Shown piece after piece: positions 51,994-60,750 of a stretch of DNA of 64,000 nucleotides (position 1 is its first letter; every line of letters begins with the position of its first letter). Source of the DNA: Bacteroidota bacterium. Its GTDB lineage: Bacteria; Bacteroidota; Bacteroidia; Cytophagales; Cyclobacteriaceae. The stretch is from NCBI GenBank assembly GCA_018266055.1, contig JAFDYT010000002.1, forward strand, positions 81,657 to 145,656, given 5' to 3'. Under the pieces are notes generated by a model. It saw only the letters and a list, made by a program, of their open reading frames with translations. It searched no databases and had not been told where the DNA came from. The position numbers and the translations under genes were made by a program.

Positions 51994-54900
51994 TCATTTA
52001 GAAAGATTTAGTTTTTGATTCAGGTTCGGAAGCTCTCCGGTTAGCACAGAATTCAATTTTGCAAGTTGAATATCCAATTCCTTAGAAAGCTCGGCGAAAA
52101 CTTTAATCACACCTGCCGTTGGTTTTGCATCACCCGATTCGAGGCTTCGCCGCACAGCAGAAATCCGGTTGCCTAACTTAATAGGAAAATTAAGTGGGTC
52201 CTGAGCACTTCTGTTTTTGGTTTGATACAGGTCCTCCTCAATGGCCGTGATCTTAGTGACGAGATCTTTGGCTGAAGTTGTCACCGACGGATCTGTCACT
52301 GAGGCTAACCCTTCTTCAATTTGTTTCCTGATTTTGCGAATGCGGATCACCGCTTCATTTGCTTCACTTTCTTTATCCCGAATTTTCATGGCCAGGTCAA
52401 AAGTCTCTTTCAAATCCGCTTCAGTTACACCTTTCAAGTTGGGATCGATTTTAATTTCGAAGGAATACGTTTGACTGTAACTTCCGGAGGTAAACCTCGC
52501 CTGATATTTTCCGATAGGAGCTTTCGGGCCGGCTTTAGGATTGGCGCCCCATAATATCATGCCCTCAAAAACAGTAGCACCAGGGTAGCGCAGATTCCAT
52601 GAAAATGTATTCAAGCCTTGGGCAGTAGTAGGTTTTGCTGGCTCACGCTCCCAACGCGGAATGTTAGGATCTGCTTTGTACTCCGGCTTATCTCCTTTAA
52701 ATACCCGAACAAGCTTTCCCTGAGCATCCAGAATTTCAATTTTAACTGAATCCATTTTATCTCTCAAGTAATATTGGAATATCGCATCGCTGATACCGCG
52801 AATGGCATCGGCTGGCTGAAAGAAAATGGCATTCTGTTTCATCAGCTCGGGCGTAAGCTGCCGCAACGGTTGAATGTCGTCCAATATCCAAAAGCCGCGA
52901 CCGTGTGTGCCAAGCACCACGTCATTGTCTTTTACTACCAGGTCGCGAATAGGAGTATCGGGCAGATTTAATTGAAGAGGCTGCCACTGATCGCCGGCAT
53001 TGAACGAAACATAAACACCATGCTCGGTTCCTAAAAACAAAAGCCCTGGACGAACAATATCTTCACGTACCGACCGCGCGAAATGTCCATCCTTTATTCC
53101 TGTCACAATTTTTGTCCAGGTTTTTCCGTAGTCTGTCGTTCTGAAGACATACGGCTGTCGATCATCCACCTGATAGCGAAAGGCCGCCACGTAGGCTGTT
53201 CCTGGTTTGTGTCTCGATTCGTCGATGATGGCTACCACCGAATTTTTTGGCAATTCCTTAGGCGTTATATCAGTCCAGTTTTTGCCGCCGTTTCGTGTGA
53301 TTTGAATTTTCCCGTCGTCGGAACCCGCCCATATTGTATTGACATCATGAAACGATGGTGCAAGCGCGAAGACCGTGGCATAGATTTCAGGACCATTCAT
53401 ATCGCGTGTGATAATGCCACCCGAAACACCAAGTGTTTCAGGATCGGCGTAGGTTAAATCCGGACTGATTTGCTCCCAGCTTTGTCCATCGTCGGTAGTT
53501 TTCCAAACGTGTTGAGAACAGGTGTAAAGAATTTTTGGATCAATAGGAGAAAACACGATGGGATACGTCCACTGCCAGCGTTCCGGCAATTCACTGGCAG
53601 GTTCTCCTGAAAAAAAGCGAGGGTAAACCTGAATGTCTCTCACCTGCCCACTGGTGCGGTCATAGCGGGTCAGCAATGCACCCTGGCTACCTGCATAAAA
53701 AATATCGGGATGCAGCGGATGTGAAGTGATGTATCCGCTTTCGCCACCGCCTACTTCATATCCCCACTGACCAAGTACATTCATATGATCCCATCCATCG
53801 CTTGGCACCGCTATGGTCGTGTTGTCTTGCTGTGCACCGGCCACGTGGTAGGGAACATGATTAGTAGTGGTGACGTGATAAAATTGCGTGGTGACGAAAT
53901 CCTCAGCCGTCCAGGTTTTTCCTCCATTGACCGACACCGTTCCTCCGCCATCATTGGAAGCGATCATGCGTTGGGGGTTGTTGGGATCAATCCACAAATC
54001 GTGATTGTCGCCGTGGGGCACATCGATCTGTTGATCGAATTTTATTCCTCCATCCGTCGATTTGAAAAATTCAACATTCAGGCAATACACCGTTTCGCGG
54101 TCAAAGGGGTCAGCATATATTCTTGAATAATAGAAAGCGCGCTGACGGAGTTTTCGTTCGTCGTTGGTTTTCTTCCAGGTTGCGCCGGCATCGTCACTGC
54201 GATAGACCCCGCCATCATTGGCTTCAACAATGGCCCATAGTCGCCTGTTATCAGCCGGTGAAACTGTAATTCCAATTTTTCCCAACGGTCCTTCGGGCAT
54301 GCCTGGATTTTTGGTTAGCTCTGTCCACGTCTCACCACCGTTCTCTGACTTCCAGAGTTTGCAATCCGGACCCCCGCCCCACATTTTCCATGTACGGCGA
54401 TACACCTGCCATGTGGAAGCGTACAGAATTTTAGGATTCGTTCGATCGATGATCAGATCAGCAGCTCCTGCTTTTGGGCTAACATACAGCACCTTTTTCC
54501 AGGTGTTTCCACCATCGGTAGATTTAAAGACACCGCGCTCTTCATTATCCCCGTAAGGATGGCCCAGCGCGGCTACATAAACTATGTCTGGATTAGTAGG
54601 ATGCACGCGAATTCGAGAGATAGCCTGCGTTTCTTTCAGGCCGAGCGACCGCCAGGTTTTTCCTCCGTCTGTCGTTTTATAAACTCCATCTCCCTGCGTA
54701 ATGCTGCCGCGCAGTTGAGTCTCTCCTCCTCCGATGTAAACTATGTCAGGATTTGTTTCTGCTACTGCCACCGCGCCGATGGACGAGCAAGAGATTTGCC
54801 CATCGGTGACAGGAAACCATTCCGTTCCTCCATCGGTCGTTTTCCACAGGCCACCGCCTGTTGCGCCAAAGTAATATTCATTGATTCTGCCCGGGCTTCC

Positions 54901-55059
54901 GGCAGCTCCGAGCGAGCGGCCGCCGCGCATCGGCCCAATGTTTCGCCACTTGAGTTTATTATAAAATTGAGGATCGTACGTAGTGGCTCCCGAGGTTGGT
55001 GTCTGGGCTGGCATAGAGGAGGCAATCGCCAGCAGCAAAAGCAAAAAAGAATATCTCAT
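51994..55059 (-). CDS. Exported BNR/VPS10-like beta-propeller protein
   Basis: 1021 aa with a signal peptide (RYSFLLLLLAIASSMPAQ). Many Asp-box (BNR, SxDxGxTW) repeats: WKTTDGGTEWFPV, YKTTDGGKTWRSLG, FKSTDGGNTWKKV, WKSENGGETWTEL, YRSDDAGATWKKT, ITRNGGKNWTDIT, FRTTDYGKTWTKI, spread through about 60-690. This forms two propellers like sortilin/xyloglucanase-type folds. The C-terminal part is beta-rich then helical (about 850-1000). Often annotated as glycosyl hydrolase, but catalytic acid residues cannot be assigned here, so I leave it as a binding or peptidase-like propeller of unknown role. Confidence 0.85.
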   Translation of the reverse strand: MRYSFLLLLLAIASSMPAQTPTSGATTYDPQFYNKLKWRNIGPMRGGRSLGAAGSPGRINEYYFGATGGGLWKTTDGGTEWFPVTDGQISCSSIGAVAVAETNPDIVYIGGGETQLRGSITQGDGVYKTTDGGKTWRSLGLKETQAISRIRVHPTNPDIVYVAALGHPYGDNEERGVFKSTDGGNTWKKVLYVSPKAGAADLIIDRTNPKILYASTWQVYRRTWKMWGGGPDCKLWKSENGGETWTELTKNPGMPEGPLGKIGITVSPADNRRLWAIVEANDGGVYRSDDAGATWKKTNDERKLRQRAFYYSRIYADPFDRETVYCLNVEFFKSTDGGIKFDQQIDVPHGDNHDLWIDPNNPQRMIASNDGGGTVSVNGGKTWTAEDFVTTQFYHVTTTNHVPYHVAGAQQDNTTIAVPSDGWDHMNVLGQWGYEVGGGESGYITSHPLHPDIFYAGSQGALLTRYDRTSGQVRDIQVYPRFFSGEPASELPERWQWTYPIVFSPIDPKILYTCSQHVWKTTDDGQSWEQISPDLTYADPETLGVSGGIITRDMNGPEIYATVFALAPSFHDVNTIWAGSDDGKIQITRNGGKNWTDITPKELPKNSVVAIIDESRHKPGTAYVAAFRYQVDDRQPYVFRTTDYGKTWTKIVTGIKDGHFARSVREDIVRPGLLFLGTEHGVYVSFNAGDQWQPLQLNLPDTPIRDLVVKDNDVVLGTHGRGFWILDDIQPLRQLTPELMKQNAIFFQPADAIRGISDAIFQYYLRDKMDSVKIEILDAQGKLVRVFKGDKPEYKADPNIPRWEREPAKPTTAQGLNTFSWNLRYPGATVFEGMILWGANPKAGPKAPIGKYQARFTSGSYSQTYSFEIKIDPNLKGVTEADLKETFDLAMKIRDKESEANEAVIRIRKIRKQIEEGLASVTDPSVTTSAKDLVTKITAIEEDLYQTKNRSAQDPLNFPIKLGNRISAVRRSLESGDAKPTAGVIKVFAELSKELDIQLAKLNSVLTGELPNLNQKLNLSK

Positions 55060-55149
55060 CAGAAATAGGTTTTATTTCATAAAAGATACAGAATGACCAA
55101 AAACAGAAAAAGGAATAATGTGACAACCGGAGAAAAAGAGCAAGCCCGA

Positions 55150-55947
55150 TCAGGCGTACATCTCCATGCTCTCTTCTTTGGCTACCGAACTCGGGTTGGC
55201 GATATCCAACATGCCAAAGCCTTTGTGTGAAAAATGCCCGAGGCCATTTTCATAAACAAACTGTTGCACCGGCTGCGGCGCATATAGCGTGAAGGGAAAC
55301 GTGTAGCCGCGCACTTCGTATTTCACATCCGAATCGTAGAGTGGATAGATGCGGGCGAATTTCTTGTGCGTGGCTTGAATCTTGGTCAGGTAGTCGTGGT
55401 CGGCTACCAATTGGAACTTATAAAAATTGTTGAGGTTGTCGGATTGAAACTTTCCACTCGCCTCCATGCGTGCGATGGTGTTGTCATAGAGAAGGTCCGA
55501 AAACTCGTCAACTTCCGGAGAGATAAAGCGCTTGCCCAACTCGTCATTGAAGGAAGCTTGCAAAAGCACGATCGGTGAAATGCACAAAAACTTCACAGCC
55601 TCACCTACTGTGGTGGTGGCTTCATTTTCATGCGATTCAGGTACAAGCTGCAGGTTGCCTATTTGCAATTCCTTTTGGCCAAAAAGTGTAGCCAGTAGGT
55701 AATCGATAAATTCTTTACTGGGCGATGAAAACACCAGCGTAACCCGTGAGGAATAAAAGTGAAGGCCTTTCCTACTGATCTTGATCTGGCCTTTGAGACC
55801 CGAGAAATTGTACTGGTTAAAGTTGAAGTATTCGCTTTTACCACCCAGCATGACCAATCCTTTTACCGCCTGAGCGAGCAAAAACTGGTGGTGGAAGGGC
55901 ACATAGGCTCCACGATTTTTCAGGGAAAAGACGATCCTGATCCTCAC
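55150..55947 (-). CDS. cas6: Orphan Cas6-family CRISPR RNA endoribonuclease
   Basis: 265 aa with GTG start (an in-frame TAA lies five codons upstream). Double ferredoxin-like RAMP architecture: an early beta strand (RIVFSLKN), then VPFHHQFLLAQAVKGLV (His19/His20 at the place where Cas6 catalytic histidines occur). The C-terminal glycine-rich loop GLGHFSHKGFGML is at 235-247, the Cas6 hallmark. Cas6 cuts pre-crRNA in the repeat. No array, no cas1/2/3 and no effector gene is seen within the window on either side, so it acts in trans or on another RNA. Confidence 0.88.
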   Translation of the reverse strand: MRIRIVFSLKNRGAYVPFHHQFLLAQAVKGLVMLGGKSEYFNFNQYNFSGLKGQIKISRKGLHFYSSRVTLVFSSPSKEFIDYLLATLFGQKELQIGNLQLVPESHENEATTTVGEAVKFLCISPIVLLQASFNDELGKRFISPEVDEFSDLLYDNTIARMEASGKFQSDNLNNFYKFQLVADHDYLTKIQATHKKFARIYPLYDSDVKYEVRGYTFPFTLYAPQPVQQFVYENGLGHFSHKGFGMLDIANPSSVAKEESMEMYA

Positions 55948-56084
55948 TGCCTCTACTTGTTAGCGGTAAAAAAATGCTTTAAATGTTAACCTCCGCCTAA
56001 AAAATTAAATCGAGCGGAAGGCTAAACTACTAAAAACCAGTTGAATCGACTGAATCAGTGTAAGGAATCTTTCAATTTTGTAGG

Positions 56085-57182
56085 CTAAACATTAAAGCGA
56101 AAGTGCATTATGTCGCCGTCTTCCACTACATATTCCTTGCCCTCTACGGCCAGTTTGCCGGCTTCGCGGCAGCCCACCTCGGTTTTATACTTCTGATAAT
56201 CAGCCAATTTGATTACCTCGGCCCGGATAAAGCCCTTTTCAAAATCGGTATGGATTACCCCGGCGGCCTGAGGAGCCTTCCAGCCGCGGTGGATCGTCCA
56301 GGCGCGAACCTCCTTTTCGCCGGCGGTGAAGTATGTAATAAGATTGAGCAAATGATAGGCAGCGTGCACCAGCCGGTTTAGCCCTGACTCTTTAAGGCCA
56401 TATTCCGAAAGAAAAACTTCGCGGTCAGCTTCGCTTTCCAGTTCGGCAATCTGCGCCTCAATGGCGGCACACACCATGACCACTTCCGCGCCTTCGTCTT
56501 TTACAAGATTCTTAAGCGCCTCCACGTGCTTGTTGCCGGTGTGGATAGACTGCTCATCCACATTGGCCACGTAGATCACTGGCTTGTCGGTGAGAAGTTG
56601 CAGGTCTTCAATTGCTTTGCGGTCTTCGGCATCCATCACCACGGCACGGGCGTTCTTTCCGGCCAGCAGGGCTTCTTTAAATTGGCTCAGGGCAGCGAAT
56701 TCCTTTTTTGCTTTGGCATCGCCGCTTTTGGCTGTGCGCTCCACTTTGCTGATTTTCTTTTCTACCGAGTCCAGGTCTTTCAACTGAAGTTCGGTGTCGA
56801 TGATTTCCTTGTCGGCGATAGGATCAACCTTGCCACCTACGTGAATGATATTGTCGTTTTCGAAGCAGCGCACTACATGGGCGATGGCGTCTACTTCGCG
56901 GATATTGGCCAAAAACTGATTGCCCAGCCCCTCGCCTTTGCTGGCACCTTTCACCAGGCCGGCAATGTCCACAAACTCAAAGGTGGTGGGCAGCACACGC
57001 TGCGGGTTGACGAGGCCTTCCAGTATTTTAAGGCGCTCATCGGGCACGGTAATGACGCCTACGTTAGGCTCAATCGTACAAAAAGGAAAATTGGCAGCCT
57101 CGGCCTTGTTGTTGGAGATTGCATTGAATAATGTTGATTTGCCTACGTTGGGAAGGCCTACTATACCGCATTTAAGTCCCAT
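56085..57182 (-). CDS. ychF: YchF (Obg-like ATPase, OLA1 family)
   Basis: 365 aa. P-loop GLPNVGKS (9-16) and [20 protein letters not shown] as G3. G4 deviates from NKxD (VANVDEQS), the reason these Obg relatives prefer ATP. A coiled coil at about 125-200 and a C-terminal TGS domain ([34 protein letters not shown]) follow. It binds ribosomes and is linked to stress response. Full length and conserved. Confidence 0.97.
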   Translation of the reverse strand: MGLKCGIVGLPNVGKSTLFNAISNNKAEAANFPFCTIEPNVGVITVPDERLKILEGLVNPQRVLPTTFEFVDIAGLVKGASKGEGLGNQFLANIREVDAIAHVVRCFENDNIIHVGGKVDPIADKEIIDTELQLKDLDSVEKKISKVERTAKSGDAKAKKEFAALSQFKEALLAGKNARAVVMDAEDRKAIEDLQLLTDKPVIYVANVDEQSIHTGNKHVEALKNLVKDEGAEVVMVCAAIEAQIAELESEADREVFLSEYGLKESGLNRLVHAAYHLLNLITYFTAGEKEVRAWTIHRGWKAPQAAGVIHTDFEKGFIRAEVIKLADYQKYKTEVGCREAGKLAVEGKEYVVEDGDIMHFRFNV

Positions 57183-57201
57183 GAATAAAATTTTTGAGGC
57201 G

Positions 57202-57209
57202 CAAAGATA
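57202..57209 (-). promoter_or_regulatory. -7 promoter element of ychF
   Basis: Read on the minus strand, TATCTTTG matches TAnnTTTG and ends 19 bp upstream of the ychF ATG. No clear -33 partner at standard spacing. Confidence 0.5.
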
Positions 57210-57287
57210 ATTGGTTTGGCCAACTTACCCACCGGTGAACCAAAGCTTACTGCCGAATTGCCCTACCGGGGGATTGAGAAACGTGTG

Positions 57288-57319
57288 GAAAAGAAAAATC
57301 CTGCCTTTTGAGCAGGATT
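57288..57319 (-). terminator. Intrinsic terminator of the PUR-protein gene
   Basis: On the minus strand AATCCTGC (57319-57312), 7-nt loop, GCAGGATT (57304-57297) and a T-rich tail (TTTCTTTTCC) form a terminator about 29 nt after the stop codon. Confidence 0.85.
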
Positions 57320-57347
57320 AATCCAGGTTAGGTATAGGTAAAAATTG

Positions 57348-57710
57348 TTAGTCCCAGCGCAATTCTGTGTCGGTCGAGGAAGGTTTCCCTTCGCTCACTA
57401 CCTCCTTTTCTTCGTGGCGGTGTTCGAAAGCTGAAAAATCCACGCCGGGCATCAACTCGTTTTTCACATGGTTTACCGTGTTGTTGAGGGCATCCATGAA
57501 TTTGTTAAAGTCTTCTTTATAAAGGAATATTTTGTGTTTTTCGTAGGTAAAGCCTTCGTTGTCTTTGTTAAACCTCTTCTTGCTTTCGGTGATCGTCACA
57601 TAAAAGTCGTTGGCCCGGGTCGATTTCACATCAAAGAAGTAGGTGCGTTTCCCTGCTTTTACTTTTTCGGAAAAAATCTCGTCACGCCCGTTATTCTTAT
57701 TCTCTTCCAC
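57348..57710 (-). CDS. PUR-family nucleic-acid-binding protein (DUF3276)
   Basis: 120 aa, GTG start (VEENKNNGRDEIFSEKV). The core EIFSEKVKAGKRTYFFDVKSTRANDFYVTITESKKR... and KHKIFLYKEDFNKFMDALNNTVNHVKNEL is one PUR repeat, the single-stranded DNA/RNA-binding fold also known from Borrelia BpuR and eukaryotic Pur-alpha. The acidic tail (FEHRHEEKEVVSEG) is disordered-looking. Short, highly conserved in Bacteroidetes; probably dimeric. Own promoter and terminator. Confidence 0.93.
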   Translation of the reverse strand: MEENKNNGRDEIFSEKVKAGKRTYFFDVKSTRANDFYVTITESKKRFNKDNEGFTYEKHKIFLYKEDFNKFMDALNNTVNHVKNELMPGVDFSAFEHRHEEKEVVSEGKPSSTDTELRWD

Positions 57711-57752
57711 AGTTCTAGGGTTTTAAAGTTAGGGTTAGGTCTTTAGGTATTT

Positions 57753-57783
57753 CGAAGGTAGTATTTTAATCTTTTTTTGCAAA
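57753..57783 (-). promoter_or_regulatory. Near-consensus Bacteroidetes promoter of the PUR gene
   Basis: On the minus strand TTTG (57783-57780), a 19-nt spacer and TACCTTCG (57760-57753) match the TTTG-N(17-23)-TAnnTTTG promoter with one deviation in the -7 box. It predicts a leader of about 35 nt. Confidence 0.7.
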
Positions 57784-57855
57784 CGATGTAGCCATAAAAC
57801 CGCTCACGGAATAAATTTACATTCTAAATATCATCCTTTTTCTCATTTTTACGCC

Positions 57856-58761
57856 GTGGCGACTATCTATTTTGAGGAGGTAAGGCGTGCCGGAGGGCTG
57901 GAATTGCTGGCGCGCCAGATGGTGGAAGGATTTATCACCGGCCTGCACAAGTCGCCGTATCATGGCTTCTCCGTAGAGTTTGCCGAACACCGGCTTTACA
58001 ACGAAGGACAAAGCACCCGCCACATCGACTGGAAAGTATTTGCCCGCACCGACAGGCTCTATACCAAGCAATATGAAGAGGAGACTAACCTGCGCTGCCT
58101 CATTGCGCTCGATTGCTCGCCCTCGATGTATTATCCGCAGCCCGACAATGCCAAGATCAAGTTCAGTATTTACTCAGCGGCGGCACTGGCGCACCTGCTC
58201 ACCCACCAGCGCGACGCGGTAGGACTGGCCCTTTTTGCGGACCAGCTTGAAGAGATCACGCCGGTGAAATCAACGGCCGCGCACCTCGACAAGGTGTATA
58301 AGTTACTGGATCAACGCCTTGCGAGCCCCAAAAGTCTGAAGCCGACGCGCATCGCCAACGTGCTGCACACGCTGGCGGAGAAAATCCACAAGCGCTCGCT
58401 GGTGATCATCTTCAGCGATATGTTTGAAGGCGAGGATCAGGAAGAAATTTTCAAAGCCCTGCAGCACCTCAAACACAAAAAACACGAAGTGTTGCTGTTT
58501 CATATCACCGATCATAACACCGAACTGGATTTTAATTTTGAGGAACGCCCTCACGAGTTTATCGACCTGGAGAGCGGTGAAAAAATCAAGCTCAACCCGG
58601 CCGAGATAAAAGACAATTTTGTGCGGCAACTGAATCTGCTGCACACCGAGCTTAAAATGAAATGCAACCAGCTGAAAATCGACTTCATTTCGGCACATGC
58701 CAAACTCAACTATTTTGAAGTGTTGCAAGCCTACCTGATCAAGCGGGCCAAGATGAAGTAA
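57856..58761 (+). CDS. DUF58 domain protein (vWA-like)
   Basis: 301 aa, GTG start at 57856 (VATIYFEEVRRAGGLELLARQMVEGF). The DUF58 core is RLYNEGQSTRHIDWKVFARTDRLYTKQYEEE, followed by a von Willebrand A-like fold with MIDAS-type IALDCSPSMYY and the Rossmann strand HKRSLVIIFSDMFEG. In other bacteria DUF58 proteins accompany MoxR AAA+ ATPases and vWA/BatA-type partners. No moxR gene is adjacent here. Single gene; divergent to the PUR gene. Confidence 0.93.
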   Translation: MATIYFEEVRRAGGLELLARQMVEGFITGLHKSPYHGFSVEFAEHRLYNEGQSTRHIDWKVFARTDRLYTKQYEEETNLRCLIALDCSPSMYYPQPDNAKIKFSIYSAAALAHLLTHQRDAVGLALFADQLEEITPVKSTAAHLDKVYKLLDQRLASPKSLKPTRIANVLHTLAEKIHKRSLVIIFSDMFEGEDQEEIFKALQHLKHKKHEVLLFHITDHNTELDFNFEERPHEFIDLESGEKIKLNPAEIKDNFVRQLNLLHTELKMKCNQLKIDFISAHAKLNYFEVLQAYLIKRAKMK

Positions 58762-58934
58762 TCTTTGGTTTAGTAGTTCAAACAATGTGAGGGGAATTAT
58801 AATTCGGGCGCTCGGTTGGGCCCCTATTTGAAGGACTAGGTAGATTTATTACATGTTCCCAAAAAGAGACAGGCTTTGACTTGCTTTTGTGGATAACTTT
58901 AGTATAAAATGTTTTTAAATGTCACAAATTGGTA

Positions 58935-59015
58935 TAAATTTGCATTTACGTTTTAACCCCCCTATGTTGGAACATACATAGGCTTGAGCCCTCAATTGAA
59001 GAGGGCTTATTTTTT
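58935..59015 (+). promoter_or_regulatory. Leader of the NYN gene: promoter, hairpin and terminator-like stem
   Basis: TAAATTTG (58935-58942) matches the -7 box. Downstream, CCTATGT (58961-58967) pairs with ACATAGG (58976-58982). AGCCCTC (58987-58993) pairs with GAGGGCT (59001-59007), followed by TATTTTTT right up to the ATG at 59016. The second structure is a textbook terminator placed on the ribosome-binding region. Confidence 0.7.
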
Positions 59016-59636
59016 ATGAGAAAACGAGTCATTGTCTACGTTGACGGCTTTAATTTCTACTATGGCTTAAAAACCAAGGGGTGGAGAAAGTATTATTGGC
59101 TTGATCTATATAAATTCTTTTCACTTTTTTTATTAGACCATCAGGAGCTTGTTCAAGTAAATTACTTTTCCGCTACTCCACATCATGACGGTAAACAAAA
59201 TCGTCAATCCAAATTTTTTCAAGCTAATAGATTAAATCAAAACTTTAAACTTCATTTAGGTAAGTTCCTTAAAAAGGAGATAACCTGTAATCATTGTGAC
59301 AAAACCCATGAAACTTTCGAAGAAAAAGAATCTGATGTTAGAGTAGCCACAAGAATGATTGCGGATGTTGTCAATGACAAGTGTGATATATCGATACTTG
59401 TTAGTGCGGATAGCGATTTAATACCTCCAATTGAGTTTATAAGAGAATATAAACCGTCTCATAAGATATTCGTTTTCTTTCCGCCAAAAAGATGGTCGAA
59501 TGATTTATCTGGATTAAGCGATTTTTTTACAAGGCTTGACAGGCATGAATCAAAATTCCAATCTTCACTTTTGCCTTTAGAAATTGATAACCTAAAGGGT
59601 TATATAATTAAGTGTCCTGATAAATGGAAGATTTAG
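59016..59636 (+). CDS. NYN (PIN-like) domain nuclease
   Basis: 206 aa. NYN/LabA-type PIN fold: DGFNFYYGLK (Asp10, Asn13), EKESDVRVATRM (Asp107) and SILVSADSDLIPPI (Asp132, Asp134) supply the conserved acidic metal-binding residues of this RNase family. An extra CNHC pair (Cys91, Cys94) suggests a zinc knuckle near the middle. The gene is visibly AT-rich compared with the DUF58 gene upstream, and its leader has a terminator-like hairpin against the start codon. Both fit a recently acquired accessory gene, perhaps in RNA decay or defence. The target RNA is unknown. Confidence 0.88.
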   Translation: MRKRVIVYVDGFNFYYGLKTKGWRKYYWLDLYKFFSLFLLDHQELVQVNYFSATPHHDGKQNRQSKFFQANRLNQNFKLHLGKFLKKEITCNHCDKTHETFEEKESDVRVATRMIADVVNDKCDISILVSADSDLIPPIEFIREYKPSHKIFVFFPPKRWSNDLSGLSDFFTRLDRHESKFQSSLLPLEIDNLKGYIIKCPDKWKI

Positions 59637-59688
59637 TAACTTTAGAGTATAGCGGAAAAACAAGTAAAGAAAATAAACTGCCTAAGTC

Positions 59689-60000
59689 CTACTCTTCTGC
59701 TTGATTCTCCTCAGGCAAAATATTTCCGATTGTTTGCTCTCTAAATTCAGCATATCGATCGAAATGATCTCTTAAATGCTCTGGAGCAGATACGCCTAGT
59801 TCATAAAAATAATGACATAGGGTTGGTATGGCGTATTCGTCAAGTTGTTCAATCATGCAAACTTGACCATTAATACAGTTTGAGGCCATGTAAAGCTCGT
59901 CCCCTAATGGATCAATATTGCACCCCAGCGACTCAATGTGATATTGAAGTTCTTGAAACGTCATGGGTGTTTTTTTACATGGAGGTAACTTGATTTTCAT
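59689..60000 (-). CDS. Unrecognised partner of HicB-like protein
   Basis: 103 aa, start ATG at 60000 (MKIKLPPCKKTPMTF). A GAGGAG lies 10 nt upstream. An alternative start is MTFQELQYH at 59964. The sequence is acidic, with Cys residues (SLGCNIDPLGDELYMASNCINGQVCMIEQ) and a helical tail (FYELGVSAPEHLRDHFDRYAEFREQ). It lacks the HicA glycine/histidine core, so it is not a HicA toxin. It overlaps the HicB-like gene by 26 bp in the same direction, so the two are cotranslated. No family recognised. Confidence 0.6.
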   Translation of the reverse strand: MKIKLPPCKKTPMTFQELQYHIESLGCNIDPLGDELYMASNCINGQVCMIEQLDEYAIPTLCHYFYELGVSAPEHLRDHFDRYAEFREQTIGNILPEENQAEE

Positions 60001-60175
60001 CCATACTGATCTCCTCGTTCTTTAACTTGTTAACAAAGATTTGAAAATAAGCATTAATTTTTTCGCTTACTTCATTGACCGTGTTGGCCTGCGCGCATAC
60101 ACCAGGAAACTGACGAACAAATCCGAAGAATTTGCCAGTAGTTGCATCCTTAATAATGACACCATCAATTTTCAT
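59975..60175 (-). CDS. HicB-like antitoxin-family protein
   Basis: 66 aa. IIKDATTGKFFGFVRQFPGVCAQANTVNEVSEKINAYFQIFV follows the HicB/UPF0150 pattern (phi-phi-x-D-x-x-G-x-F-x-G-x-V-x-x-F-P-G, then T-x-x-E-hydrophobic). It lacks the DNA-binding RHH or HTH tail of full HicB antitoxins. A HicA-like partner is missing; the next gene encodes an unrelated 103-aa protein and overlaps it. Confidence 0.75.
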   Translation of the reverse strand: MKIDGVIIKDATTGKFFGFVRQFPGVCAQANTVNEVSEKINAYFQIFVNKLKNEEISMDENQVTSM

Positions 60176-60378
60176 TATTTGTTTTATTTAGGGTTGAGTA
60201 AACGAAATTTAATGATTTTAAAGTCACAAAAACAATAGTTATTTCAAATTCAAATGAGTTTAACGTTAAATTGACGTAATTTGATACAAGGGAGCAGCCC
60301 CTGAAACAGGCGTAACCAATGGAATAGAGAACACCTCCTAAGCCTTTTGTGTTAAACCTTGAGGCCTATGAGGATGCC

Positions 60379-60735
60379 TTACGCCTGCAGCTCTTCGTTG
60401 TGGAGATACGATTTGCGTGCGAGAAGCACGTCTTTGGTTTCTACATGGTCAGGATCAGGCACACAGCAGTCAACCGGACAAACGGCAGCGCACTGCGGCT
60501 CTTCGTGAAAGCCGGTACACTCGGTGCATTTGCCAGACACGATATAGTAGAATTCTTCTGATACAGGCTTTTGCAATTTTTTAGCGTCGGATACCACACC
60601 GTCCAGTTTTACTTCGGTGAGTTTGGTACCGCCGGCCCACGTCCACTCGCGGCCGCCTTCGTAAATCGCCGTATTCGGGCACTCCGGCTCACATGCCCCA
60701 CAATTAATGCACTCTTCGGTTATCTTGATGGCCAT
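60379..60735 (-). CDS. 4Fe-4S dicluster ferredoxin
   Basis: 118 aa. The first cluster motif is [12 protein letters not shown] (Cys9, 12, 15, 19). The second set is [23 protein letters not shown] (Cys70, 73, 82, 86, 90), with the widened spacing of bacterial dicluster ferredoxins of the YfhL/Allochromatium type. A roughly 45-residue insertion between the motifs and a C-terminal helix are also typical. It is a low-potential electron carrier. Divergent from the acyl-CoA reductase gene through a compact paired promoter. Confidence 0.93.
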   Translation of the reverse strand: MAIKITEECINCGACEPECPNTAIYEGGREWTWAGGTKLTEVKLDGVVSDAKKLQKPVSEEFYYIVSGKCTECTGFHEEPQCAAVCPVDCCVPDPDHVETKDVLLARKSYLHNEELQA

Positions 60736-60750
60736 GACCTATGTTTTCAA

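Noticed and set aside
51994-55059. Sialidase or glycoside hydrolase assignment for the BNR protein
   Set aside because: Asp-box repeats alone define the fold; no catalytic residue set could be located.
55948-56084. Possible CRISPR array next to cas6
   Set aside because: The 137-bp gap has no direct repeats of 25-40 bp; other flanking gaps also lack them.
59689-60000. HicA toxin as partner of the HicB-like protein
   Set aside because: No glycine/histidine HicA core and length and composition differ.
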